From positions 4,960,001-5,024,000 of the forward strand of contig NZ_CP087168.1 of the NCBI RefSeq assembly GCF_024748615.1: 64,000 bases of DNA, read 5' to 3'. The notes under the pieces are model-generated. The model was not told where the DNA came from and searched no databases. It saw only the letters and a list, made by a program, of their open reading frames with translations. Of the stretch, positions 9,376 through 17,741 are shown in pieces. Every line of letters begins with the position of its first letter. Within the stretch, counting starts at the first letter, position 1. The DNA comes from Pseudomonas sp. B21-048 (GTDB lineage: Bacteria > Pseudomonadota > Gammaproteobacteria > Pseudomonadales > Pseudomonadaceae). The position numbers and the translations under genes are program-made.

Positions 9376-10445
9376 GGCAAGTCCCTAAGCTGTAAGGCTT
9401 CAGGCCATTGGGCCTGTGGATCGGTCCTGATCCAGGCAACGCCGGGCAGGCCGGACTTTACGTAATCCTGGTACTTGCGCAGCAATGCTTTGTCGATCCG
9501 AGCCTTGACCCGGAACATCAGCTTCTGCCGCTCATTGGCGGTCTCCACGAATTTGGGGGTGAACTGGGCCTGGCGCGAGACAAAGGTGACCTTGGCTGGT
9601 ATCGGCAAGTGCGGCGCGGTGTCCAGCACGATGCGCACTTCACTGCCCAGGGCCACTTGCCCGGCGGCTTCGGTGGGCAAGAAGAAGCTCATGTAGACAT
9701 CTGACAGGTCGATCAGGTTAAGCACCTTGCCGCCATCGCCGAGCATTTCGCCGGGCTGGGCCAGGCGATACTGCACGCGGCCAGTGCGCGGGGCCTTGAG
9801 AGTGCTGTCGTCCAACTCGGACTGGATGCGCTCGACCGTGGCCTGCGCTGCAGCGACGGTCGATGTTGCGCCGGTGACTTCGGCGTCGGTGGCTTCGATG
9901 GCCGATCTGGCGGCGTTAGCCTGCGCGCGCGCGGCATTGAGCGCGGCCCCGGTATTCGCCACGCTGGCGCGGTCATCGTCCCACTCCTGGCCTGTTGTGG
10001 CGCCGTCCTTGACCAATACCTCGGTGCGCACCAGTCGACGCTGGGCGGCATTCAGTTCCGTATGGCGCTGAACCACGACAGCCTCGGCGGCCGCCTGCTC
10101 GCTGCGGCGCATGTTCGCCTGCGCCTGAGTGGCCTTCACGGCATGTTCTGCCCGTTGCAATTGCGCCTGGGCCTCGCGCATCTGGGCCAGCAGCGAATCG
10201 ATATACATGTGTGCCAACACCTGCCCAGCCTGCACCTCGTCACCTTCATCGGCCAGGATCTGCGCGACGCGACCGCCAAATTTGGCGGCCACGTCCACCT
10301 CCGTGGCTTCAATGCGTCCATTGCTGACCATCAGACCGTCCGGCATGGCGCGTTGATCGAACCAGTCCCAGCCGATCCAGGCTGCACCGGCAATGGCCGC
10401 CACGATGGCAACTGCGGTGATTTTCTTCTTGATGGGGGCGCTCAT
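9372..10445 (-). CDS. HlyD/YhiI-type periplasmic adaptor (membrane fusion protein)
   Basis: The ATG at 10445 gives a 357-residue protein beginning MSAPIKKK followed by a single TM anchor ([18 protein letters not shown]). A biotinyl-lipoyl-like half ([21 protein letters not shown]) comes next, then a long Ala/Gln-rich coiled-coil hairpin (about residues 85-190), the second lipoyl half ([20 protein letters not shown]) and a beta-barrel domain. The open frame extends upstream to 10664 but that part overlaps the preceding gene and is not protein-like. It joins the inner-membrane ABC pump to the outer-membrane factor encoded just upstream. Confidence 0.93.
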   Translation of the reverse strand: MSAPIKKKITAVAIVAAIAGAAWIGWDWFDQRAMPDGLMVSNGRIEATEVDVAAKFGGRVAQILADEGDEVQAGQVLAHMYIDSLLAQMREAQAQLQRAEHAVKATQAQANMRRSEQAAAEAVVVQRHTELNAAQRRLVRTEVLVKDGATTGQEWDDDRASVANTGAALNAARAQANAARSAIEATDAEVTGATSTVAAAQATVERIQSELDDSTLKAPRTGRVQYRLAQPGEMLGDGGKVLNLIDLSDVYMSFFLPTEAAGQVALGSEVRIVLDTAPHLPIPAKVTFVSRQAQFTPKFVETANERQKLMFRVKARIDKALLRKYQDYVKSGLPGVAWIRTDPQAQWPEALQLRDLP

Positions 10446-10452
10446 GGCTGGG

Positions 10453-11976
10453 TTATTCCTCTGCGATATCTGAAAACAGGATGGATGGCGGCTGATCGAG
10501 TAACGGGGCGCTCGGCACATGCCGTGAGCCGCCACCCAGTGCGGCATACAGCACCACCCGGTTGCGTAGCAGTGCGTGTTGCGCTTGTACCACTTGTTGC
10601 TGGGTCTGCAGACGATCACGTTCGGCGTCAAGCACCTCCAGGAAACTGGACCGGCCACGGTCATGGCTCAGACGCGCCAGCCGACTGCGTTCTTCCTGGA
10701 TCTCGACGGCTTGCTGCTGCACTGATAATTGCTGTTGCAGCCAGTGCTGGCTGGCCAGGGCATCCGCTACGTCGCGAAAGGCGCTCTGGATGATTTGCTC
10801 GTACTCAACGACGGCAAGGTGTTTGCGCACATTCGCCAAATCCAGGTTGGCCTGGTTCAGTCCCCCATCGAAGACCGGCAACGACAGGCTTGGTGCGAAG
10901 TTCCAGGCACGGCTGCTTGCGTTGAACAAGTCGCTCAGTTCTGCGCTGGCCAGGCCGCCGAAAGCGGTCAAGCTGATGCGCGGGAAGAAGGCCGCGCGGG
11001 CCGCGCCGATATGGGCGTTGGCGGCACGCAGGCGATGCTCTGCCGCGACGATGTCCGGGCGGTTGATCAGCAGGTCGGATGGCAGGCCGGCATCCAGGGG
11101 CTGGACCAGGGTCTGATCGGCGACAGGCCTGTAGTTGGCATCGACGAGGTCAACCTGTCCGACCAGCAGATTCACTGCATTGCATTGCAGGTCGCGTTGC
11201 TGTTGCAGTTGCAGCGCCAATGCCTCGGCCTGGGTCAGCAGCGTCTGCACCTGGGTCAGTTCCAGCTTGGTCACTGACCCCATCTCAAACCGATGTGTGA
11301 AGATGCGCAGCGATTCGCTCTGGTTGGCCTGAGCGGCGTTAGCCAGGCGCAGGCGCTCATCCAGCTCGTGGAGGCCAATCCAGGCGTCGGCCACCTGCGC
11401 CACCAGGCTGATCGTCACTGCCCGATGCCCGGCCTGGGTCGCCAGGAATTGCTGCAAGGCTTCTTCGTTCAGGCTGGCGATACGCCCCCAGAAGTCGATC
11501 TCCCAACTGCTGATACCCACACCTGCCTTGAATTCGTTGCCAGTCAAGATCTGATCGGTTTTCGACAGATCCGCAGGCGTGCGCGTGCGTTGCGCATCGA
11601 CTCCCAGGGCAACAGTGGGCGTCAGGGAGCTGCGCTCGATGCGGTAGGCAGCCTGTGCTTGCCGAACCCGCAAAGCGGCACTGCGCAGGTCGTGGTTGTG
11701 AAGCAGCGCCTGGCGGATCAGAGCCTGTAAATGAGGATCGGGAAAATAGCTCTGCCAGGTTTTATCGGCCGCCGAGGTCAGTGCGGCATCCTCGAATCTT
11801 TTACCGCTCCCTTGCTGGTAATGCGCAGGCAAGGTGCTGTTGTTGGGTGTTGTATACGGCGGTATTAGCGTAGTGCAGCCTGATAGCAGCACCATCACAA
11901 ATGCTGCATTGCACTGTCGTGACATGATGTGAAGTTTCCGATCCATAGGAGGCATGGAGGGAAGTGTGCTCTTCAC
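10453..11976 (-). CDS. NodT/OprM-family outer-membrane factor lipoprotein
   Basis: This is a TolC-like efflux channel of the NodT (RND/OMF) family. It has an N-terminal signal ending in a lipobox (VMVLLSGCTTL) and two OEP repeats rich in Gln/Ala/Leu helices, with the conserved DFWGR motif (SSWEIDFWGRIASLNEEAL) and FRDVADAL near the C terminus. It is the first gene of the pump operon; the adaptor gene starts 7 nt after its stop. Start choice is uncertain: GTG at 11976 or ATGs at 11952, 11943 and 11922. The last two still keep the lipobox within about 25 residues of the N terminus, as usual for lipoproteins. Confidence 0.92.
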   Translation of the reverse strand: MKSTLPSMPPMDRKLHIMSRQCNAAFVMVLLSGCTTLIPPYTTPNNSTLPAHYQQGSGKRFEDAALTSAADKTWQSYFPDPHLQALIRQALLHNHDLRSAALRVRQAQAAYRIERSSLTPTVALGVDAQRTRTPADLSKTDQILTGNEFKAGVGISSWEIDFWGRIASLNEEALQQFLATQAGHRAVTISLVAQVADAWIGLHELDERLRLANAAQANQSESLRIFTHRFEMGSVTKLELTQVQTLLTQAEALALQLQQQRDLQCNAVNLLVGQVDLVDANYRPVADQTLVQPLDAGLPSDLLINRPDIVAAEHRLRAANAHIGAARAAFFPRISLTAFGGLASAELSDLFNASSRAWNFAPSLSLPVFDGGLNQANLDLANVRKHLAVVEYEQIIQSAFRDVADALASQHWLQQQLSVQQQAVEIQEERSRLARLSHDRGRSSFLEVLDAERDRLQTQQQVVQAQHALLRNRVVLYAALGGGSRHVPSAPLLDQPPSILFSDIAEE

Positions 11977-12082
11977 GCGTCAATCGTCTTTCAAGGTTTT
12001 ATCAAGATTTCATCAAGTGCGGCCAAAGTGCCGGTCTGCGGAACAGACGCCCACGGCGCAGCCTTGCCTTGAGCGTCTGAGA

Positions 12083-12247
12083 TTATTTTGGGGGCTGTAG
12101 CGGTGTCAGCACTGAAACGGGCGGCTCGCTCATGAGCAGCCAAGCGCCCGCCACCAATAACAAGACTGCCGCCACGGTACAGGCCAACCAAATCAGTTTC
12201 CGGCTCCATGGGCCCCGTGCCGGGATGGACTGTCTACGTGCGCGCAC
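12083..12247 (-). CDS. Putative 54-residue single-pass membrane peptide
   Basis: Starting from a GTG at 12247, this short frame encodes an Arg-rich N terminus (VRARRQSIPARGPWSRK), one strongly hydrophobic segment (LIWLACTVAAVLLLVAGAWL) and a short Pro-rich tail ending LQPPK. Positive-inside charge plus one TM segment is what a real small membrane protein would show. It begins 18 nt after the stop of the MipA/OmpV gene, so it would be in the same transcript. The ribosome-binding site is weak (GAGGCG, distant). A competing 72-residue frame over the same bases lacks these features. No function can be named. Confidence 0.45.
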   Translation of the reverse strand: MRARRQSIPARGPWSRKLIWLACTVAAVLLLVAGAWLLMSEPPVSVLTPLQPPK

Positions 12248-12265
12248 TGTGGATGTCTATTCGCC

Positions 12266-13117
12266 TCAGAATGAATAGTGCAATGAGGCAAAACTGGTGA
12301 CGCCCGTTTTTTCTTCCACCACAGGACTTTTGTCCGCCTCTTCGCGGAACTCCATGACATTCACCCCGACCAACATCGCCCAATGCTTATTGAAATTATG
12401 TTGCCAGTCCGCTGACAACGAGTAGGCATAGACGCCGGACTCGGCATCGAAACGAGAGAACCGGGAAGCCTGGGCCTGGGCATCGCTCACCCCGAAGTAG
12501 GTTTGGTTGTAGCGCTTATCCCCGGCATGCACGTTCATGCCAAGGGTAATCACATCACCTGCCGTTTCCAGTACGGTGCTTTCCAGGCCCAACCGGTAAC
12601 GATTACCACGCTTATGACCGGCAACGCGCAGCTCTGCTTCACCATTGATCGACAGCCAGGAGGTCAAATCCTGTGCCAGCAGAAACGTGGCAGTGGTCGC
12701 GCCTGTGACTTCACCCATCCCCTGGAGTCGCTTGGAGCCAGGACGCCAATCGCTGTCTTCATCAGTACGGCCAAAGTCGTAGCCGATTGCCACGCTGGAG
12801 TAAAACCCGCTCTGAGTCAGGTATTCCGCGCCAAGGCCGCGCACGGAATCGGCAAAGAAAATGCCGCGATAAATACTCAGTGTCGGCACCAGCATGTCTC
12901 GCGATTCTTTTGCGCCCAGATAGCGGGGGGTGTAGGCGGCACCCAGTCCCACCGTGACCTCGGTTTTTTCGCCAAACAAGCTGGTGGGTACGTCAGCGAC
13001 TTGCTGCTGGGCCTGGCTTTTCAGCGGCATTAGCAAGCAGAGGCTGCCGGCAATGAAGACCGAGACAGCGCTGGTCATGTGCCACTTGTGTTTGTATCGA
13101 GAAACGGGCTTGCTCAT
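12266..13117 (-). CDS. MipA/OmpV family outer-membrane protein
   Basis: The 283-residue precursor has a signal peptide (basic MSKPVSRYKHKWH, hydrophobic SAVSVFIAGSLCLLMP, cleavage near SQAQ). The body is beta-barrel-like and alternates aromatic residues, with the family pattern VTVGLGAAYTPRYLGAKE after the signal and a C-terminal Phe (SFASLHYSF). MipA/OmpV proteins are outer-membrane proteins that may scaffold murein enzymes or act as porins, and are often next to two-component systems, as here. It lies 147 nt downstream of the kinase gene on the same strand. Confidence 0.9.
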   Translation of the reverse strand: MSKPVSRYKHKWHMTSAVSVFIAGSLCLLMPLKSQAQQQVADVPTSLFGEKTEVTVGLGAAYTPRYLGAKESRDMLVPTLSIYRGIFFADSVRGLGAEYLTQSGFYSSVAIGYDFGRTDEDSDWRPGSKRLQGMGEVTGATTATFLLAQDLTSWLSINGEAELRVAGHKRGNRYRLGLESTVLETAGDVITLGMNVHAGDKRYNQTYFGVSDAQAQASRFSRFDAESGVYAYSLSADWQHNFNKHWAMLVGVNVMEFREEADKSPVVEEKTGVTSFASLHYSF

Positions 13118-13264
13118 GGCGGTTCATCCTTTGAGGTTTAGTACCCCGGTAGTGAGCCGCCCTCGATACAAGGTCGTGCCAAGAAACGATGAAGACTTCG
13201 TCAAGGACAGCGGGCCAGGTTTTGCCTGTGCCCGCTTTCAGGCTGACGCAGCCTTTGCCTTGAA

Positions 13265-14440
13265 TCAGCCAGGCAACTCGATATGGATGCGACCGCCGCC
13301 CTCGGCACGATTATGGACACTCAGCTTGCCACCATGGGCTTGGCAGATAGCTACTGCCACCGACAGCCCCAGCCCGCTGCCACCTGCATGGCGAGAGCGC
13401 GAATGTTCGGCACGCCAGAAGCGGTCGCACGAGCGCTCGATATGCTCCGGTGCGAAGCCCGGGCCAGCATCCTCGACGTCGAGCAGCAACCGGTCTTGCC
13501 GCTTGCTGGCCCGCAGCGCCAGATAGCCCCCGGATGCTGCGTAGCACAGGGCATTGTCGAGCAGGATAGACAGTACCTGGCCTAAGCGGTCGCGATCGGC
13601 GATCAACATCAAACCGTCCGGACAGTCGAGGACGATGTTCACCGGTTGCTGTTGCAAGCGTGGTGCCGCCCAAGCCACTCGCTCTTCCATCAGGGGCTTG
13701 AGCGCAAAGCTTGAGAGCGTCAACTGCAACTGGTCTGCTGTGGCCAGCGACAATAAGTACAGATCATCAATGAGCCGATTGAGCTGATCAAGCTGTCGCA
13801 TGATCATGGCCAACTGTTGTGGTGAGGCGTCGAATACGCCATCGATCAGACCCTGTAGCCGCCCCTTGGCAGCGGTGAGGGGCGTGCGCAGCTCGTGGGC
13901 GATGGCGGCGCTGGATGCCTGTAATTCCCGCTCCTGCCGCTCCAGGCGCTCAGCCATGTGGTTGAAATCGGCCATCAGGCTATGCAGCGCTGCGGGTGCA
14001 TCGCGCACGTTGCCTGCTCGTGACCGGAAGTCTCCGCCGGCGATGTGCATTGCCGAGATCGCAACGGCGCTGAGTTGGCGCGACAGGCGCAACGAGACCC
14101 AGATGCCGCCGCCGATAATCAGGGGGAGCGCAATCAGTGCCAACCCGCTGAACCACAGCAGATCCGCCCGGAGGACCTCTGGCGTGAAGTAATCGCCATA
14201 GAGGTATTGCCCATAGATTTCACGCAGGCGCTCGGCATTGGCGGCATGGTCGACTTCCAGGACCTTGAGTTCCTGGCGCACGGCCTCGGGCAGTGCGTTC
14301 CGCAGCTTGGTTTCCCACGAGAAGAAGCGTAGCCACATGCCAGCACCCACCACCAGTATGGCCGCCAGTGCCAGGCCGGTCATGCGCAGGCTGATCCAGT
14401 ACCAGAGTTGGCGGGAGAGTCCTTTCTTTGCCGTGCTCAT
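13265..14440 (-). CDS. Two-component sensor histidine kinase (OmpR/EnvZ class)
   Basis: This 391-residue inner-membrane kinase has TM1 at about residues 17-35 (GLALAAILVVGAGMWL) and a ~65-residue periplasmic loop. TM2 is at about 100-118 and is followed by a HAMP domain. The H-box is AIAHELRTPLTA (His near residue 194), followed by an ATPase domain with N-box ILLDNALCYA, G1 DAGPGFAPE and G2 GSGLGLSVA. It phosphorylates the response regulator encoded just upstream; the two genes overlap by 4 nt. The signal is not evident, but neighbouring efflux and MipA genes suggest envelope or toxic-compound sensing. Confidence 0.93.
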   Translation of the reverse strand: MSTAKKGLSRQLWYWISLRMTGLALAAILVVGAGMWLRFFSWETKLRNALPEAVRQELKVLEVDHAANAERLREIYGQYLYGDYFTPEVLRADLLWFSGLALIALPLIIGGGIWVSLRLSRQLSAVAISAMHIAGGDFRSRAGNVRDAPAALHSLMADFNHMAERLERQERELQASSAAIAHELRTPLTAAKGRLQGLIDGVFDASPQQLAMIMRQLDQLNRLIDDLYLLSLATADQLQLTLSSFALKPLMEERVAWAAPRLQQQPVNIVLDCPDGLMLIADRDRLGQVLSILLDNALCYAASGGYLALRASKRQDRLLLDVEDAGPGFAPEHIERSCDRFWRAEHSRSRHAGGSGLGLSVAVAICQAHGGKLSVHNRAEGGGRIHIELPG

Positions 14441-15135
14441 GCCGGATTGCTGAAGCGATACCCCAGCCCCCGCACCGTCAGAACGACATCGTGAATGCCT
14501 GCACGTTCCAGCTTGCGTCGCAGGTTGTACAGGTGGGCATCGATCACTCGCTCCATCGCATCACTTTCGGGCTGGCAGTTGGCGAGCAGCTCGGCACGTG
14601 TGTACATGCGCGATGGCGCTGCCATCATCATGGACAGTAGATTGAACTCGGTGCGAGTCAACTCCAGGGGTTGACTCGTGCCATTGATTTCAATGGTCGC
14701 CAGTGCCGCGTTCAAATCAATGACCAGGTGATTATACCGTAGCAAGGTCGACTGACCCTGGCCACCCCCACGCCAACGCCGCAGCACCGCATGCACGCGA
14801 GCAACCACTTCCCCTGGGTTGTAGGGTTTGACCACATAGTCATCAGCACCGTACAGCAGGGAGTTGATGCGGCTGGGTTCGTGCCCAACAGCGGTCACCA
14901 TAATGACTGGGGTCGCTGAGTGTTGGCGAATGGCAGTCAAAACCTCGTTGCCGCTGAGTCCCGGCAACATGATGTCCAGCAGCACCAGATCCGGCCGCCA
15001 ACGCGCGTGGTAGTCCAGGGCTTTATGACCATCTGCTGCATGTCGCGTCTGGAATCCATCCCGGCCAAGATAGGCCTCCAGTACTTCAGCCCCATCGAAA
15101 TCATCCTCGACGATCAGTACTCGTCCTAAACTCAC
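14437..15135 (-). CDS. OmpR-family response regulator
   Basis: The 232-residue protein has an N-terminal receiver with acidic pair (VEDDFDG), phospho-acceptor Asp in LVLLDIML, Thr in VTAVG and Lys in VVKPYNPGEV. The C-terminal winged helix carries LELTRTEFNLLSMMM and ERVIDAHLYNLRRKLE, ending with VRGLGYRF. It is the first gene of the pair with the kinase and is transcribed away from the oxoamine-synthase operon. A perfect 10-bp dyad lies in the shared 200-nt promoter region (15169-15201). Autoregulation and control of neighbouring operons are plausible but unproven. Confidence 0.94.
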   Translation of the reverse strand: MSLGRVLIVEDDFDGAEVLEAYLGRDGFQTRHAADGHKALDYHARWRPDLVLLDIMLPGLSGNEVLTAIRQHSATPVIMVTAVGHEPSRINSLLYGADDYVVKPYNPGEVVARVHAVLRRWRGGGQGQSTLLRYNHLVIDLNAALATIEINGTSQPLELTRTEFNLLSMMMAAPSRMYTRAELLANCQPESDAMERVIDAHLYNLRRKLERAGIHDVVLTVRGLGYRFSNPA

Positions 15136-15168
15136 AGGTCACTCCTTCATGCGATCTTGATGGATTGT

Positions 15169-15201
15169 TGATCGTTACTTGATATTGCGGTGTAACGATC
15201 A
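15169..15201. promoter_or_regulatory. Perfect 10-bp dyad in the divergent promoter region
   Basis: TGATCGTTAC at 15169-15178 and its exact complement GTAACGATCA at 15192-15201 are separated by 13 nt. The dyad lies 34 nt upstream of the response-regulator start and 135 nt upstream of the oxoamine-synthase start. This position suits an operator serving one or both divergent transcripts. The binding protein is unknown; OmpR-family regulators more often use direct repeats, so another factor is possible. Confidence 0.5.
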
Positions 15202-15335
15202 TTGCGCTTCTGAATGCGGTGGCAAATCGTTGAGATGACTAACTGCTGTTAATGGAAAGCGAATCGACAATCTTATTTTTAGTCATTTGTCAAGATTTAT
15301 CAATGCTGGCAATCAGGATGAATGGAGGGGGACAT

Positions 15336-16601
15336 ATGGAAATATCACCAAATGTAGATCGCTGGGGCTTTCAGCGCTTCGTTGAGTCGTCGGTGTCCGA
15401 AGGGTTCCTGCGCGAGCCGGTCATTATGGAAGGAATGTCTGGTTCGCGTATCACGCGCAATGGCCTGCCGTATGTGAATTTCTCGGGGATCAACTACCTT
15501 GGCTGGCAACAGGACCCGCAAGTGCTCGATGCGTTCTGTGAGTCGGTCAAGCGCTATGGGCTTTCCACCGGAGGGTCGCGGGCGACGCAGGGTGTCTGCG
15601 AGCCACATTTCCGATTGGAAACGTTGCTCAGCGAGCATCATGGCAAAGACAAAACACTCACGTTTGCCTCAGGCATGCTGGCCAACCTTGGCTTCATCAA
15701 TGCCATGACGGCGAAGTTTAATTTCTCCCCCAGCAGCGGCATTGACAACCGCGATGCCGTGCTGATCTTTGACCGTGATTGCCACTGGAGTCTCTGGAAA
15801 GCAGCCGGGCACCTTAAGTACGGCGAATCGCTGCTGTCGTTCAAGCATAACGATGTGGCCGACCTTGAGCGTGTTCTGCAAAATATCGGAGATCGAAAGG
15901 CCATTGTGGTTTTCGAAAGTGTCTACTCCTCCGATGGGAGTGTGGCGCCTATCGGTACGATCCTGGATGTGTGTGAACGATTCAATGCCCTGAGCTATAT
16001 CGACGACGCCAATGGCTTCATGGTGTATGGCGAGCCGCAGCGCAATTTCTATGAAGAGTTCCAGCACCTTCGCCGCGCCGATTTCATCATGATCTCATTA
16101 TCGAAATCAGTAGGCCTGGAAGGCGGCGCGATCAGCGCCAAAGCGGAGTACATCGACGCCTTTGAAGTACTGAGTGGAACGTCGATCTTCACTGCAGCCA
16201 TTCAACCGCCAACGGCAGACGCAGCGGCATCCATCATCGAGCACCTCAAGCGCGACCCTTCCATCATGGATGACTTCCTGCGCAGAAGCTTGGCGTTTCG
16301 CATGCGATTGCTTGACAGTGGCCTGCAGCTCAATAGCGCACCGTCTTACATCACCTCCGTGTTGATCGGCAAGGACAGCAAGGCCGAGCAAGTTCGGGAG
16401 CAGTTGGAGCAACAAGGCTTCTGCGTGCCGATCTTCCGCTATCCGGCGGTCAAGCCCAATCAGGCACTGATACGGCTGATCCTGCACCGGCACCACACCG
16501 ACGCGGAAATCGAGAGGTTCGCCCATAGTCTGGAAAATCTGCTCGGTTGCGATGACTCATCCAGTCGATTGGGCGAGCGTATGCTAGCGGCAGCGAACTA
16601 G
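15336..16601 (+). CDS. Alpha-oxoamine synthase-like PLP enzyme (AONS/KBL/CqsA/SPT superfamily)
   Basis: Start is the ATG at 15336, preceded by GGAGGGGG; the 421-residue protein is fold-type I. Family motifs are FSGINYLGW (50-57), YGLSTGGSRATQG (74-86), the PLP-stacking His region RDCHWSLW (H150), and the Schiff-base lysine in ISLSKSVGLEGG (K257). Such enzymes condense an amino acid with an acyl-thioester, with loss of CO2, to make an amino ketone. The family motif usually written DEAH reads DDAN here (223-226), so a normally conserved His is Asn. The exact substrates cannot be read. It heads a three-gene operon with an acyltransferase and an exporter, which suggests a small secreted product rather than biotin or heme precursor synthesis. 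Confidence 0.85.
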   Translation: MEISPNVDRWGFQRFVESSVSEGFLREPVIMEGMSGSRITRNGLPYVNFSGINYLGWQQDPQVLDAFCESVKRYGLSTGGSRATQGVCEPHFRLETLLSEHHGKDKTLTFASGMLANLGFINAMTAKFNFSPSSGIDNRDAVLIFDRDCHWSLWKAAGHLKYGESLLSFKHNDVADLERVLQNIGDRKAIVVFESVYSSDGSVAPIGTILDVCERFNALSYIDDANGFMVYGEPQRNFYEEFQHLRRADFIMISLSKSVGLEGGAISAKAEYIDAFEVLSGTSIFTAAIQPPTADAAASIIEHLKRDPSIMDDFLRRSLAFRMRLLDSGLQLNSAPSYITSVLIGKDSKAEQVREQLEQQGFCVPIFRYPAVKPNQALIRLILHRHHTDAEIERFAHSLENLLGCDDSSSRLGERMLAAAN

Positions 16602-16616
16602 GTCAGGAAGTCGCAT

Positions 16617-17741
16617 ATGACACGCATGGAACAGGTGGTGCGGATCGGCTTGCCGGCCTGCACAAATGACACCACTTGGGCGGCGGAACATATTGAAATC
16701 AAGGACTCGATTGCGACGATTGACCGAACGTCCTGGAATCAACTGTGCAAGCCTCATCAGTTTTGCAGCCATGAGTATATGGCTGCCCTGGAGGCCAGCG
16801 GTCTGGAATGCCAGTACCTTTATGCGCTGGCCATTTCAAACGGTGAACTGGTCGGCGCTGCTGTAGCCACCCTATGGCGGATTCATCTGCCATATGGGAT
16901 GTCGTTGCGCATCACGACCCTGGGAACGCCGGTCAATACTGGGTTGCCGCTGATGTTAGCGGTCACTGCGAATTCCATAAGCCTGCGATATGGTCTGGTG
17001 ACTGCGCTGGAGCGGGCTTCAATCAAGCGCGGCATCCGATTGTTTGTCGGGCGGGATTTTCCGACATCCGACTACCTCCACAAGCAGGCGCTCGACAAGC
17101 TCTACAGCTGCGCGCATTTGGAGCTGCCCTGGACAGACTTTGAGCAGTATCTGGAGCAGCACTCCAAGCGCAAAAGCATACGCCGTGATATGCGATCGCT
17201 TGAAAAGGCAGGCTACCGTCTTGAAATTCGCGAGGGTCAGGCACTGTCGATTGATGAAGCGCAGCGCTTGCACGCCTTATGGTTACAGCTGTATCGCAAA
17301 CATCACTCGCCTGACCAAATCATGGTCACCGAAGATTTCTTTCTGCAAATGAGCCAGCTCGACCATGCGGTGTGGTTGCTGCTGCGCAAGGAAGGACGTA
17401 TTGATGCGTTCGACCTCTGTTTTGTTCTGGGCGACCATCTGGAGTCCACCTATTGCGGCGTGGATCTGGAGGCAACGAGTCGCCTGTCCATCCACCGCGC
17501 AATGGGCTACCAGATCGTTCGCCACGCCATCGGCAAAGGATTGCGCAGCATTAACTTTGGTATTTCCAACGAGCAGGGAAAAGTCGAAATGGGCTGTCGC
17601 CTGCAAGCCTGTTACGCCTGGATGCAAGCCAATCCCAAGTGGCTCGGACGACTGCTTCGCATGCTCCTGCATCGATTTGTGCTCAAGCACGACCAGGACA
17701 AGCTCGCGCTGGAAAACCTGACTGTGGAAGACCAGCGGTGA
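16617..17741 (+). CDS. GNAT/FemAB-like acyltransferase (BioF2/CelD-like)
   Basis: The 374-residue protein starts 16 nt after the oxoamine-synthase stop and has AGGAAG as ribosome-binding site. Its central part shows the FemAB/CelD-type region (LEQHSKRKSIRRDMRSLEKAG, about residues 180-200), then INFGISNEQGKVEMGCRL near the C terminus, typical of the BioF2-like (Acetyltransf_6) GNAT fold. Members transfer acyl or aminoacyl groups to amines. Next to an amino-ketone synthase the likely job is N-acylation of its product; this is inference. Its stop overlaps the next gene's GTG. Confidence 0.75.
   Translation: MTRMEQVVRIGLPACTNDTTWAAEHIEIKDSIATIDRTSWNQLCKPHQFCSHEYMAALEASGLECQYLYALAISNGELVGAAVATLWRIHLPYGMSLRITTLGTPVNTGLPLMLAVTANSISLRYGLVTALERASIKRGIRLFVGRDFPTSDYLHKQALDKLYSCAHLELPWTDFEQYLEQHSKRKSIRRDMRSLEKAGYRLEIREGQALSIDEAQRLHALWLQLYRKHHSPDQIMVTEDFFLQMSQLDHAVWLLLRKEGRIDAFDLCFVLGDHLESTYCGVDLEATSRLSIHRAMGYQIVRHAIGKGLRSINFGISNEQGKVEMGCRLQACYAWMQANPKWLGRLLRMLLHRFVLKHDQDKLALENLTVEDQR

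Noticed and set aside
11991..12209. A 72-codon open frame starting at an ATG on the minus strand
   Set aside because: It has no hydrophobic segment or family pattern; the overlapping GTG-started frame at 12083-12247 has a membrane segment with charged flanks and is preferred.
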